Made by a program: the position numbers and the translations under genes. Positions 13,301 through 22,358 of a DNA stretch of 64,000 nucleotides are shown here, one piece after another; positions within the stretch are counted from its first letter, which is position 1, and every line of letters starts with the position of its first letter. Source of the DNA: Beroe forskalii (lineage: Eukaryota; Ctenophora; Nuda; Beroida; Beroidae). Below the pieces are notes generated by a model. It did no database searches, was not told the origin of the DNA, and saw only the letters and a list, made by a program, of their open reading frames with translations. The stretch lies in contig WFMF01000561.1 of NCBI GenBank assembly GCA_011033025.1, forward strand, positions 39,583 to 103,582, written 5' to 3'.

Positions 13301-16235
13301 GTTCTGTGATTTGACCCGATTATATTTCTGTGATATGATTATCTTTTCGAAGCACTGTCATATCAACATTTCTGGCAGCTATGCTGCTTTTTCTTTTCAG
13401 TTGTATCGTAGTTTTCAGTTTTGGATTGTTTGTTGATTTATGCTTATTGAATCATCATAATTCATAGAAATAGATTTTTGTATGTAGTTTTTAAAGGCGA
13501 TGGTGTGTTATTTCCATTTTTAATCTTTGTGTTTGAGCAAGGATATACTGATATAGGATTTTTATCATTTGCTCACTAGTAATCTGCTATTATGAGACAA
13601 GCGATGAACATCTGCATAGGAACCAAAACTAATTTTTGGACAGAAATCCATACCTTGATAAAATGATATCGATTGTCATTTGTCATTGTTTGTACGCACA
13701 AGCTTTCCTGTTTTAAGCCCAAACATTTCGTGTTTTGTCGTATACCACTCGTATCATGAATTTATTACACTTCCTGAGTTCGTAACCCCATGGAAACCCA
13801 CAGGACTGGACCATGTCACCCAGACTAAACACCTCCCAGCGCAACATCACGACCACGTTCGTAGCGAATGGTCTGATGCACGGTATAGTGGAGCTACCTT
13901 CCAACATGTACTACTTCCTCATATTCTACACGTTGCTCATTATTTTTGTGGGACTCTTCATGAACTCTACCCTGCTGTACTCATCCAAGAAATACAAGAT
14001 CATGAAACTGGATAAAATCTCACTTATGTTCGTTCACAATCTCCTGCTCTCGGATATTCTATGGACAGTTTGGATGTTTGTACCGGTTTTCTTGACTCTG
14101 GTAGCCCAAAGATGGGCTTTGGGGCAGGCGTCGTGTTGGTTCGTGGGTTTTGGGTTTACTTTGCCTGCAACCAATAAGATATGGAACATATTCGCCTTTA
14201 GTGGTAAGTTTCAGGTTGAAATTCCTATCCTATTGCGTATGAAGAAATTACAAACATAAAAAGCCTGACTTTTCTTTAGTTATCATTAACCCCATAATAT
14301 ATTCTGCTTTACGAATCAAATTTTAACATTTTCAGTCTACCGGCTGTGGAGCATTCCGAAGATAACAAGAGACGAAAGGAAGCTTGTAAACATCGTAAGA
14401 GCGATATTCGTGATCAACGTCCTACTCTCGCTCTCCCTTTTCGTATACTGCGTGCAAGCTGACAGCAATGCAGTGTTTGATCCCCACACGCTTATTTGCT
14501 GGCCAAAAATATACGCAAACCAAACGACCCAAGAATGGGAGTCACTCCAAATCTTCATCGCGTTCCTGCTCGGCCTGCCTCTGGTCCTGACAACTGTTAT
14601 CAACTTTGTTATCATTTGCTGCATTGTTAAAGTGAGAATGAACAATGATGTTCCCTGTAAGACTATCATTACCCTCCAAGCTGTGACATGGACCTTTGTC
14701 ATTCCGTTCGTGTTCTTGCTCGTGGATAAGATTACCAAGGCAGCGATGGGGATGGGAAAACCGTACATGGGCATTACACGGTTGTACATCACCGGAGTCA
14801 ACATCATCGCCACACCCTTCGTCTACGTCATTACCAACCAATACTTCGTGGACATGATGGGAAAATGGGTCAATGGGGTCTGGAAATCATCATCTCCAAA
14901 AGAAAAAGGCCCGAGTACCCGGCGTACTGATTACGGTGAAATGGTCAAGGGCACGCCGGAGCCACCTCAGGCATGACGCGAAGGATTGGAATAGAGGACA
15001 TTATATGTTACTCGAGAGTCGTATTTCATGCCAAGATGTGGCCCTATTACGGATTTATTCATATGCATGATGCATTATGCAGTTGAGACTATTATGAAAA
15101 TTTTCGTGTTGTTGTAATGTTGCCAATATTTCGTGTTCCGTGTGTTCTGATATTGATAATACATTTAATGGATTTAAATAAATGAGGAATTATTTCAATT
15201 GCTTATTGAAATTAATCAATTATTTCGTTTGCTTACTGGTTCTTGCCTTTGAGATGCTGAGATTTTGATATTTCATTATTTCAATCTTACTGCTATTTTG
15301 TCTTGGAACAAGTTAGGAGCATAAGTGAAACAAAATGCTGACACACTGCGAAAATGAGTTTGGTAGTTTCAAAGGATTATTGGACGAAAAATCGGTTTAA
15401 ATTGACGATAAAATATGTCAGCGAATTGTTTGTTCTGTCATTTTTGATCCAGTTTCGAGAAAACATCAAGCCTATGCGTACGAACGTACGTGACGACGAA
15501 TCAAGCCGAATAAATAACCAATCTGAGCTGCGCGCGTGCTTATTGCAAAGTGCATTCGAGCGCGCGCGCGGCCGCGCTTTAATCACAGAAACTGCGCCAA
15601 AATTCTTCAACTAACATCACAGCGCGTTCCATAAAATATTCGCTTTTTCAAATTATTTGTGACCGTGCCATTTTCCAGCACTCAGAAACTTTCTAACATA
15701 CAATTCATGCTCCAAAGGATTTGGAACACCTTGCGTAAATTAATCTCGTTAAGCGTATCAAACCTGTGCATTCCTGATGAAGGCCATCGGTTCCTTCAGA
15801 GTTTCGAGAGGAGTGATGGGGTGAGGGGAAGGGGCTTGTTTCATCAGGTACATGAATACCACATTGCGAACCTTGATATCCCAACCTGACTCCTTCATGA
15901 ACACCTGAAAGATATATAAGATTACCGAATATAACTCAAGAAAACCATATAACTCAAGAAAAGCAACAATTCACGAAAGGTTAAATTTGCAATTTTTGTT
16001 GAGCACAATTCATCGTCTTAAAACTTATAGTTCCGTTAAAATAATTGGGATAATTTTACATGTCATTTGTTAAACAACTAACAGGAACTAGCCGCTTGAT
16101 GTCCTTAACATTAACGAATGACTTGCTAAGTTCCTCCTGAACAGCTCTCTTTAGGGTCCATCCCAGATCAGAGGTCTGAATAACGCCGATGATGTCCTTC
16201 ACTAGCGATTCATTTGTCTGTACTCCTACAACCAT
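1365..16235 (-). CDS. TBC1D19: TBC1D19-like TBC-domain protein, complete, 10 exons
   Basis: Coding exons, 5' to 3' on the minus strand: 16235-16083, 15904-15764, 8755-8471, 5960-5832, 4695-4541, 4231-4041, 3243-3073, 2516-2385, 1955-1834, 1472-1365. All junctions are GT-AG and phases match; the total is 1587 nt, 528 residues, against about 526 in vertebrate TBC1D19. The ATG at 16235 gives an N-terminus aligned in length with the family up to the FMKESGW segment. Hallmarks are SRWEKRILKS, RPVYAPKDF, ELLVDRL, YFVFEDLVVQ, YPPNGIIPFHGF, FFRLHSLSSH, LLLLWDRIIGYN and a C-terminal SNLKVIPLLQ. The TBC fold acts on Rab GTPases, but I do not see the usual D-x-x-R and Y-x-Q finger residues, as in TBC1D19 generally, so GAP activity is doubtful. 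A GPCR gene is nested in intron 2. Several of its exons end in tandem splice-site arrays. Confidence 0.9.
2075..2243. mobile_element. Short MITE with terminal inverted repeats (TBC1D19 intron)
   Basis: AAGGGATCGTTCGCATATCA at 2075 pairs with the reverse complement of the segment ending GTGGACGATCCCTT at 2243; both arms continue into ACGTAATCA. The 169 bp between them are non-coding and include homopolymeric C runs at about 2200-2210. I could not define a target-site duplication, so the superfamily is open (the ends resemble Harbinger or ISL2EU-type non-autonomous elements). Confidence 0.6.
3590..4085 (-). repeat. 51-bp tandem array carrying the exon 6 5' splice site of TBC1D19
   Basis: Ten units of 51 bp (one is 47 bp). 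On the minus strand each unit reads through the last 36 bases of exon 6 (encoding about PPHAFTRSNMG), a donor GG-GTAAGA, and a 15-base spacer ending in CCTCAG. The unit nearest the exon (4041-4085) is the native exon end. Because 51 is a multiple of three, the frame stays open through most of the array, which is why a 250-codon frame is seen at 3496-4248. Copy B (56393-56635) has five units. Confidence 0.9.
4478..4560 (-). repeat. Short tandem array of the TBC1D19 exon 5 donor site
   Basis: Read on the minus strand, the exon end plus donor (GCGTTTTCAA then GTGAGT or GTGAGA) recurs three times at about 25-30 base spacing. The exon-proximal copy, exon end at 4541, is the one whose phase fits. 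The duplicated segment near 58340-58430 contains four or five imperfect copies. Confidence 0.75.
4696..4840 (-). repeat. Tandem repeats of the TBC1D19 exon 5 acceptor region
   Basis: The intron sequence before the acceptor (CCTCACTTCAG, exon starts 4695) is repeated about three times in units near 30-45 bp containing AACCAGTTCCTATGAATTG. In each upstream copy the terminal CAG has become CAA, so only the exon-proximal copy keeps a usable AG. Confidence 0.7.
5056..5378. mobile_element. Harbinger-like MITE, TTA target duplication
   Basis: A 323 bp element with inverted ends GGGGCCATCCATTAAGGACG and its complement, repeating the GCGGACGT motif inside. It is flanked by TTA at 5053-5055 and 5379-5381. 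The matching place in copy B (near 58890) reads ACAAATGTTAATGATC with a single TTA, a clean empty site. A three-base TTA duplication suits PIF/Harbinger elements. No transposase is present. Confidence 0.85.
6005..6518. mobile_element. Second TTA-flanked MITE, rich in CTATAGC palindromes
   Basis: A 514 bp insertion with ends GACCCGTTCTAGACAGG and the complement of CCTGTCTAGAACAGGTC, flanked by TTA at 6002-6004 and 6519-6521. Copy B reads AAATTAGTTAAAAAC at the same site (about 59520) with one TTA. The interior repeats GAGCTATAGCTCGAG and TCTAGACAG-type motifs many times. No coding frame of note. Confidence 0.85.
7105..7295. repeat. Dispersed repeat family member (with 20105-20335 and 60110-60305)
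   Basis: Shares, in opposite orientation, a block of about 190 bp with 20105-20335: a CCAAACAACAATATTTCTTC-like end, GACCCTCGT, a TTTTGCACTTTTATTCAGTG core and ACACGGTCACTAAAACAAGC. The copy near 60110-60305 belongs to duplication B. Probably a short non-autonomous element. Confidence 0.6.
8261..8480 (-). repeat. 20-bp tandem array of perfect 5' splice sites after TBC1D19 exon 3
   Basis: Eleven units of 20 bp. On the minus strand the unit is GTGAGTGGGGTTTGATTCAG, so every junction reads CAG-GTGAGT, a perfect donor consensus. The unit closest to the exon overlaps the exon's own last codons (GLIQ, exon end at 8471). Any use of a downstream donor would add 20n bases and shift the frame. Copy B (61321-61560) has twelve units. 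Confidence 0.92.
9058..9147. mobile_element. Hairpin MITE of the GAGAAATAGGCGG family
   Basis: About 90 bp with inverted ends GAGAAATAGGCGG and CCGCCTATTTCTC around a short AT-rich core containing TGACG/CATCA motifs. Related copies are at 38001-38092 in a POLRMT intron and at about 62125-62215 in duplication B; a single end-like motif also occurs near 2985 and 55785. Confidence 0.7.
10055..10995. mobile_element. 941-bp element with 198-bp terminal inverted repeats, TA duplication
   Basis: Left arm 10055-10252 and right arm 10798-10995 are about 95% identical inverted repeats starting ACGGGTGATGACTA. The element is flanked by TA at 10053-10054 and 10996-10997. Copy B (about 63105) reads GCAATATAGATAAAAA with a single TA, so the insertion postdates the duplication. 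TA duplication suggests Tc1/mariner-like mobilisation, though arms this long are unusual. The interior has only a 92-codon minus frame (10146-10424) that I do not recognise. Confidence 0.88.
11000..13812. other. TBC1D19 intron 2, non-coding stretch upstream of the GPCR
   Basis: Part of the 7 kb intron between 15764 and 8755. Mostly AT-rich and featureless; duplication A runs to at least 11886. On the minus strand at about 12190-12310 there is a lysine-rich frame (VEEMQKRNAKQ, KYKWIDEVMRAIKK) without a start or good splice context, perhaps a decayed gene or transposase fragment. Confidence 0.4.
13813..14976 (+). CDS. Class A-type GPCR, two exons, nested in TBC1D19 intron
   Basis: Exons 13813-14203 and 14336-14976, intron GTAAGT...TTTTCAG, 343 residues. 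Seven hydrophobic segments are visible. Family landmarks: N-glycosylation sites near the N-terminus (NTS, NIT), GLFMNSTLL in TM1, NLLLSDIL with the TM2 Asp, a Cys at the start of TM3 (QASCWF) and its likely disulfide partner in loop 2 (LICWPKIY), and a proline in TM6 (FVIPF). The DRY position is V-Y-R, created across the splice junction, and TM7 has TPFVY in place of NPxxY. The C-tail is short with SSSP and STRR phosphosite-like stretches. The ligand cannot be inferred. It lies on the strand opposite its host gene TBC1D19. AATAAA at 15177-15182 is the likely poly(A) signal. Confidence 0.85.
15177..15182 (+). promoter_or_regulatory. Poly(A) signal of the GPCR gene
   Basis: AATAAA about 200 bases downstream of the GPCR stop, on the same strand. 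Confidence 0.5.
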
Positions 16236-16724
16236 CCTCAAATTTGATTGTGGGAAGGAAAATGCTCGGTGGATTGTTGTGCGTTGTTGTACTTTAGTAT
16301 AGTAAATGAAGGAAGTTCATTTTATGAAGCAACAATCATTAATCGTTGAATTTAACCTTCAGAAATCATCTATCTAAAACAAAATATCAAAACAATGAAA
16401 CAGAAGTTAGAAAATATTTTCAATAATTTATAAGTTTATAAACCGATATAAATAATTTAGTGCCCACAAATTGCTAAATAGCTAGGTATTTAGGTTTCTT
16501 TAAAGCTTTTAGATTCACTCTCAACCCTTCAATTGCATGATTACAGATCCTTGTGATAAATCCCTCTAAAATCCATCCTAGACAGGACAGTTCATGTCTA
16601 TGATATAAATGATACTGTATAACCATGGGAATAATATTACACTTTACATTACTAGATTTCATATACATAAAACACAAGCAACCAACTAACCAATATCTAT
16701 CATCCATAGTTCATCATCGTATTA

Positions 16725-17215
16725 TTATGCTATGACTTTCTTCAGCAGTGTATTCACCTGAAAAAGTATACTGAGTTTGTCAATAATGCATCAGGAACAA
16801 TTGGTATCAATGAAAATATTTGGAGGTCAAATTGCACAATGCATATTAGAAGCTCTTTTGCATAGACTGGTGAAAATATAACTGCTGTAAACATAATAAA
16901 AGCCAGGAAGAAGTGGGCAAGTAAATCAAAGAACAGTCCAAAAACAAAATTTTTGTTTTGATATTGACCAAAACATTGATATGCCCTAACAATCATGTAT
17001 AGAATCAACATTACCGGTTCAGTTTTAGCATATCTCGGCATTCCTCCAGCCGTTTGATTAGTGAGAGTTTCTCGGATGACAAGTTGGGTCCACTTGTGGC
17101 GGGCAGCAAATGTGGCACACCCAATGGCAGAACACATGACTACAAATCCAAACATGCTCTTCTTCTTGAAGTTCTCCTTAGCAGCATCTTTGTCACCTCC
17201 GCCATGTCCTCCCAT
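16725..17215 (-). CDS. Small single-pass membrane protein, tandem copy 1
   Basis: Exons 17215-17015 (67 codons) and 16757-16725 (10 codons plus stop), joined in phase 0, give 77 residues. The N-terminus is Gly/His-rich (MGGHGGGDKD), followed by a basic FKKKS patch and one hydrophobic helix at about residues 21-37 (MFGFVVMCSAIGCATFA), then RHKW and a basic C-terminus (LLKKVIA). I do not recognise the family; the build resembles small mitochondrial inner-membrane subunits, but that is only a guess. If the intron were retained, translation would run on into a longer hydrophobic tail. It is the first of three tandem copies upstream of TBC1D19. Confidence 0.75.
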
Positions 17216-17842
17216 GTCTAAAGCTATAACATTGCTAAATCAGCCCAGTGAAATGAATATACAATAGGGAATAGGGGAATGAAACTGGGTTTCCTGTGAC
17301 CTAGGAGGCCCTACAGGCCTTCTAGTACTATCAATCCTTGGAATCAATCCTTGGAATGGAAAGTCGATCTGCAGTTTTTCGTTATGCTTTTTGTAGATTC
17401 AACATTGGATTATATGGCGAATCATTTGATGAAATTATAATTATTCTAAGCAATAAAATGAAAAAAACGTAACTTAAAGAAGCAACAATCAGTAATCGTT
17501 AAATTTACCTTCAAAAATCATCTGAAACTGATCAAGACAATAAAACAGAAGTTGGAGAATATCTTTCATAATTTACAATATAAATATACTAGTGCACACA
17601 AACAGTAAGCTCATTCTAAAGCCATCATTTACAGAATGAACAATATACTCTCCTAGTGATTATTCTCACTGAAAACAATTCAAGACATAAGACAAAACAT
17701 GTCTATGATATAAATGATATTTCAAGGCGCAATGGAAATGATCTTTACGTTACTATATCTAACTTTACAATACTAGATTTCATGTACAAATAACATAGGC
17801 AAGGTAACCAATATCTAACATGATCCATGGTTCAGCATCGTA

Positions 17843-18289
17843 TTATGCTATGACTTTCTTCAGCAGTGTATTCACCTGAAAAGAGTATATTCAAAGATTC
17901 AAATATCATGATGAAAGTCTAAAAATCAACACAAGACTTGCCTAAAACCTAAAATAACTTAATAAGTTAATTGATATTTAAATATTTTATTTGGACATTG
18001 ATATACCCAAACATTCAAACAACCATGTATACATTGAATCAAAACTATTCATCAAACATGAAATAAATGAATCAAAAATTAACATTACCGGTTCAGTTTT
18101 AGCATATCTCGGCATTCCTCCAGCCGTTTGATTAGTGAGAGTTTCTCGGATGACAAGTTGAGTCCACTTGTGGCGGGCAGCAAATGTGGCACACCCAATG
18201 GCAGAACACATGACTACAAATCCAAACATGCTCTTCTTCTTGAAGTTCTCCTTAGCAGCATCTTTGTCACCTCCGCCATGTCCTCCCAT
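17843..18289 (-). CDS. Small single-pass membrane protein, tandem copy 2
   Basis: Exons 18289-18089 and 17875-17843 encode exactly the same 77 residues as copy 1. I noticed a single synonymous difference in exon 1 (ACC versus ACT for Thr). Introns and flanks differ in length and sequence between the copies, so coding identity is much higher than that of the surroundings. Confidence 0.75.
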
Positions 18290-18842
18290 GTCTAAAGCTA
18301 TAGAATAGGTAAATGTTTTTTATATTGATATATCAATACAACTTTATCTAAGATTCAACCTTGGATAATATTATGATGTCAAATCATTTGTTGAAATTAT
18401 TGTTATTCTAAACAATACCTAAAATGAATAAGGCATTAGCTTAAGTTATCAAGCAATAATCAGCAATCGTTTAATTCATCTTGACTTCAAAAATCATCTA
18501 AAACTAATCAAACCAATGAAACAGAAGTTGGAAGATATCTTTAATAATTTATAAACCAATATAAATATTCTAGAGGCCTAGTGCACACAAAATACAAATA
18601 GCCATAAGCCAAATAGATAGGTATCATTAATGATAATTCTAAAGCCTTCATTTGCATGATTACAGAATGAAAAATACACTCTCCCAGTGATAATTCTCTC
18701 AGTAATTTCATGACTTTAATACAGATGGAACTGTATAGCAATGGAAATGAACTTTACACTTTACGGTACTAGATTTCATTTAAGATTTCATGTACATATA
18801 ACACAAGCAACCCATACATAACATCCATAGTTCACCATCATA

Positions 18843-19233
18843 CTACGCTATAACTTTCTTCAGCAGTGTGTTCACCTGAAAAGAGTTTATTGAGTACAAT
18901 TGGTACCAATAATAAAAACATTGTGATAACAATTTAGAAATCAATACATTCCCAAGCAATCATCCATAGAATTAAAACTAATCATCAAAGGCCTCATATA
19001 ATCAAATAAACGAATCAGAAATCAACATTACCGGTTCAGTTTTAGCATATCTCGGCATTCCTCCAGCCGTTTGATTAGTGAGAGTTTCTCGGATGACAAG
19101 TTGGAGTCCACTTGTGGCGGGCAGCAAATGTGGCACACCCAATGGCAGAACACATGACTACAAATCCAAACATGCTCTTCTTCTTGAAGTTCTCCTTAGC
19201 AGCATCTTTGTCACCTCCGCCATGTCCTCCCAT
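18843..19233 (-). pseudogene. Small membrane protein, tandem copy 3, frameshifted
   Basis: Exon 1 spans 19233-19032, 202 bases instead of 201: one extra base in the KWTQL region (near 19105) breaks the frame before the C-terminal half. Exon 2 (18875-18843) still encodes VNTLLKKVIA plus stop, and splice sites are intact. Either a young pseudogene or a sequencing error. Confidence 0.7.
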
Positions 19234-20104
19234 GTCTAAAACCTATAACAGGGATCAATGAGCCCAGTGAAATGACAATATAGGGGATAGGGGAATTAAT
19301 TCCTAAGATTTCCGAGAGATTTCCTTGTGCTTGAAAATGCTCTCATTTTAACGCGCAATAAGGTCGGTGCTTACTTCAGTTTAATAACTCGTAAAGATAC
19401 AAACCCTTCCAATTAAACCTCTTCAATTAGGGCTATGAAACCCTTCAGTGGACATTTTTCCTCAGTTATTATGGAACAATGCCAATATCACGTACTATAC
19501 ATACTATACACTTATACAATGAAGTGTGATGCTATGAATACTTGTATTGTAATTCAATGCCTCTGCTAACTGCTGGTGACCTTTCACTAAGGTCTCACTT
19601 AGATCATAATGCGCTTTTTATGTTTGTTGTGAGTTGTAGAGTGAAGCTGGTACCGTACAAACTTTAGTTGCAGCAATTCTGTAATGTGGTTGGGAGATGA
19701 AATACAGTTGGCGTTAGGTTGAAAACGTTAGTGAATACCCTTGGCCTTTTCCAGGGGCAAGCATTCTTATTTTTGGAATGGACTGATTGGGTAACTGACT
19801 GGCCATGGGCCAAGTTTAAAGAAAGTTATCATTCCATAAATACATGAAACTTTCACCACCTAGATATTGCATGTCATTATCAATTCACAGGAGCAAGATT
19901 GTATATACATCGTGTACAGTTGTGCTATTATATGATCATTGATCAGTCCATTGCCGCATAATATATTTTACTTGTATATACAATTACATATACAGCTTCG
20001 TAAGTCCTTACGCTGCCCATGCGTCCTCAGCTATTACTGCTCTCTCTCGTTTACTTTGCCTTGATGCGTGCTACACAAGAACCTATACAGTATACAATAC
20101 ATTA

Positions 20105-20335
20105 TACCCCTCCCAAGCTTGTTTTAGTGACCGTGTAAGTTTGGTAATACCCCTCCCAAGCTCGTTCTAGCGACCGTGTAGGTTTTGTTGTACGATCTCC
20201 ACTGAATAAAAGTGCAAAATAGGTTGAAATGAAATTTGATTTATAAAGGAGCACTATAAAATATACTGAAGCGTTGAATCCGGACGAGGGTCATCAGACC
20301 CGAACGGGAAGAAATACTGTTGTTTGGTCAGATAA
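20105..20335. repeat. Dispersed repeat, inverted relative to 7105-7295
   Basis: Contains GTGACCGTGTAAGTTTGG, CACTGAATAAAAGTGCAAAA, a GGAGCACTA segment and GAGGGTCATCAGACCCGA, the complement of the 7 kb and 60 kb copies. Its left end repeats itself (CCCCTCCCAAGCT twice, 20107 and 20151). Confidence 0.6.
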
Positions 20336-20581
20336 TAGTAGATCCCAGCTATTTTCGGTCGGGGTTTAATCCAAGAATCCAGTTCCATGATCTCAGCTGT
20401 GACCGTATACCTTCGATAATGAACTGGGCACGCCTCGTCCTTTATCGAAATTACACGGTCTCGGCTGTCGCCTCGAGCATGTAAGTTGTGGTATACGGTC
20501 ACCACTTCAACATGTAACCGCTTATTGTACATTTCTATCAACAGTACCATACAGTCATAAACTGTGTCATGTGCTTATCGA

Positions 20582-20670
20582 AATACACTGAAAGTGTGCA
20601 CTATACAATGTACAATGTACACAATTATTGTGTACATTGTACATTGTATAGTGCACACTTTCAGTGTATT
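20582..20670. repeat. Perfect palindrome, 43-bp arms, 3-base loop
   Basis: The arms AATACACTGAAAGTGTGCAC... (20582-20624) and their exact complement (20628-20670) enclose TTA. There is no mismatch over 43 bp. It may be an extreme MITE or a young hairpin insertion. Confidence 0.9.
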
Positions 20671-21140
20671 ACAATTTGCCTCATATAAACAGGAGAGATA
20701 CTCGATGATTAAAAGTACATCACGAAGAATGCTGTATAACACAGCACGACATGACGTACATTGTACTACATGCTAACATGCTGCTAGTATGCTTCTTATA
20801 TTACAGTGAATCACATTATCTGTAGAAGAATACAACGAGTACATTACATGTAGCCAGTGACTAGTCTTTAGCGAGCTCATTATTGTATTTAAATTTCTGT
20901 GTACAGTTCGTCGTGTGCAGTGTAATACCAGAGATTCTTGTTTCAGTAATCAGTAGTGATGCAGTCGCCAGTTCGTTAATGATATATCTCTATGTTAGCT
21001 TTTAGCAAAAGATTTAGATTTTCGAAAATGACAAAACATGTAGGTGAATGCTGATCAATCGACAGTAAAGTTGTTTTTTTTGTAATTTGCATATATTTAA
21101 ATTTTGAACGTAACCACTTGAAATCCAAAGGAACAGATTG

Positions 21141-22358
21141 ATGGGAGTTAGCAGCTCAAGCAGCTCTGGAGGGGCTGGTGTAGCTAATGCTGCACTAGTC
21201 GGAAGTCCCCATTCCGGCATACCGGTGGACCCTGTACCCTACACCGGCCCAGCAATCGAGTACCGAGTTATTCAAGTGGAGGGGACAGTGAGTGCTTCAT
21301 TTGATGGATCTGCCTCAAGTAATATCGATGATAAAATGCCGCTACTCGCTCAACAATACGCTGAATACTTCCAACTTGGTACATTCTTCCGATTACCATA
21401 CCAGGCGTCGAGGAAGGGAATGATGTCAGCTCGAGTAGCTTATCAAGGGATCTTCTTAAGACCTGCTGTGTTCGTACCATCGCCAGAGAGTTGGCAACTT
21501 CAGGTTCATCAGACAACTCTCTCCCTTAATGATCTCACCCATGGATCTGTGTTTGGTATGAGGAGCCTTAACACAGCGCCTAACGCAGCTGGAATGACCA
21601 ACATCTTCAATATTGTCGGTGCACAAGCAGACCTGGGAGGTCGCTTGCTATGCGTGGAATCAACTTGTTCAAGAAATAGAACAGGGTTTGTATCCATGGA
21701 CTTTGGGGTAAATCTGTTTTTCAACATGCCACTTCATCCTAATCCACAGAAATTCACAACCATTGCTTTCTGTACCTCAATGCAAGTTGCAAGGTCATTT
21801 GGACATGTTTCGTGTAACTGGGACATCAATGGACCTTTAGCTGGATATTTGAATCAGGGATGGAAGTTGGTTGATATCAACCTTCCTCAACATGAAGCAG
21901 GCTTGACACAGCAAGGGAATAAAAGAAATCACATGTCTCTAGTACCCCTTCAGTTGAGTGTCATCTGGTTCTTTGAGAAGGACCAAGCCCGGATTGCAGC
22001 AAACGACATGACACCCCTCTACCAAGTTACAGTTGTTAATGTGGATGTTCACGTTTCAGTTGGATTCACTGGATCCTCCTCAAACCTCAACATAACCTCA
22101 CTCATCAAGGAGATGGGAGACAAGGGATGGAGTGTTGTGTCCGTTCTGGACACCCCAGCTGCGCAACAGACAGGCATGATGGCAATGAAATGCACAGTAT
22201 CAGTCTTCTTCCAGAGGCCTCTGGTAGCTGCACCACCACCCTATATGGGGGCGCCGCCCCAAGAGATGGGAGCGGTAGGGGCGCCGCCCTTGCCACCCGG
22301 TGTGCTGCCTTCCGGAGCAGAAGAGTATACCGCTGCTCCTGATCCCACCAAAAGCTGA
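21141..22358 (+). CDS. Raftlin-like protein 1, intronless
   Basis: The start is the ATG at 21141 (the preceding TTG is not used), giving 405 residues. It begins MGVSSSSSSGG, a fitting N-myristoylation signal (Gly2, Ser6), but without the Cys3 palmitoylation site of vertebrate raftlin. Raftlin-like segments: EYRVI, LLAQQYAEYFQLG, NQGWKLVDINLPQHEAG, and a C-terminal module KGWSVVSVLDTP...VFFQRP matching the GW-x-L-x-x-VL-x-TP...FLQRP pattern of RFTN1/2. Raftlins are lipid-raft proteins linked to receptor signalling and endocytosis. A Pro-rich tail (APPPYMGAPPQEMGAVGAPP) follows. AATAAA at 22431-22436 is a likely poly(A) signal. It is the only one of three copies lying outside POLRMT. Confidence 0.7.
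   Translation: MGVSSSSSSGGAGVANAALVGSPHSGIPVDPVPYTGPAIEYRVIQVEGTVSASFDGSASSNIDDKMPLLAQQYAEYFQLGTFFRLPYQASRKGMMSARVAYQGIFLRPAVFVPSPESWQLQVHQTTLSLNDLTHGSVFGMRSLNTAPNAAGMTNIFNIVGAQADLGGRLLCVESTCSRNRTGFVSMDFGVNLFFNMPLHPNPQKFTTIAFCTSMQVARSFGHVSCNWDINGPLAGYLNQGWKLVDINLPQHEAGLTQQGNKRNHMSLVPLQLSVIWFFEKDQARIAANDMTPLYQVTVVNVDVHVSVGFTGSSSNLNITSLIKEMGDKGWSVVSVLDTPAAQQTGMMAMKCTVSVFFQRPLVAAPPPYMGAPPQEMGAVGAPPLPPGVLPSGAEEYTAAPDPTKS

Larger units (their letters stand above)
19234..21140. other. Intergenic region between the small-protein cluster and raftlin-like 1
   Basis: No convincing gene. It contains the dispersed repeat at 20105-20335, a perfect palindrome at 20582-20670, and presumably the promoter of raftlin-like gene 1 in the last few hundred bases. 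Confidence 0.5.

Noticed and set aside
13680..14015. Alternative 111-codon frame overlapping the GPCR start
   Set aside because: Shadow frame; the 13813 frame has the transmembrane pattern and continues across the intron in phase.
15758..16241. Separate two-exon gene of about 100 residues
   Set aside because: Length, phase and motifs (FMKESGW, LKEPMAFIRNAQ) match TBC1D19 exons 1-2, and the CAG-GT after RNAQ joins in phase to the exon at 8755.
16754..17215. 153-residue multi-pass membrane protein
   Set aside because: It is the small-protein exon 1 read into its intron; copies 2 and 3 share only the spliced part.
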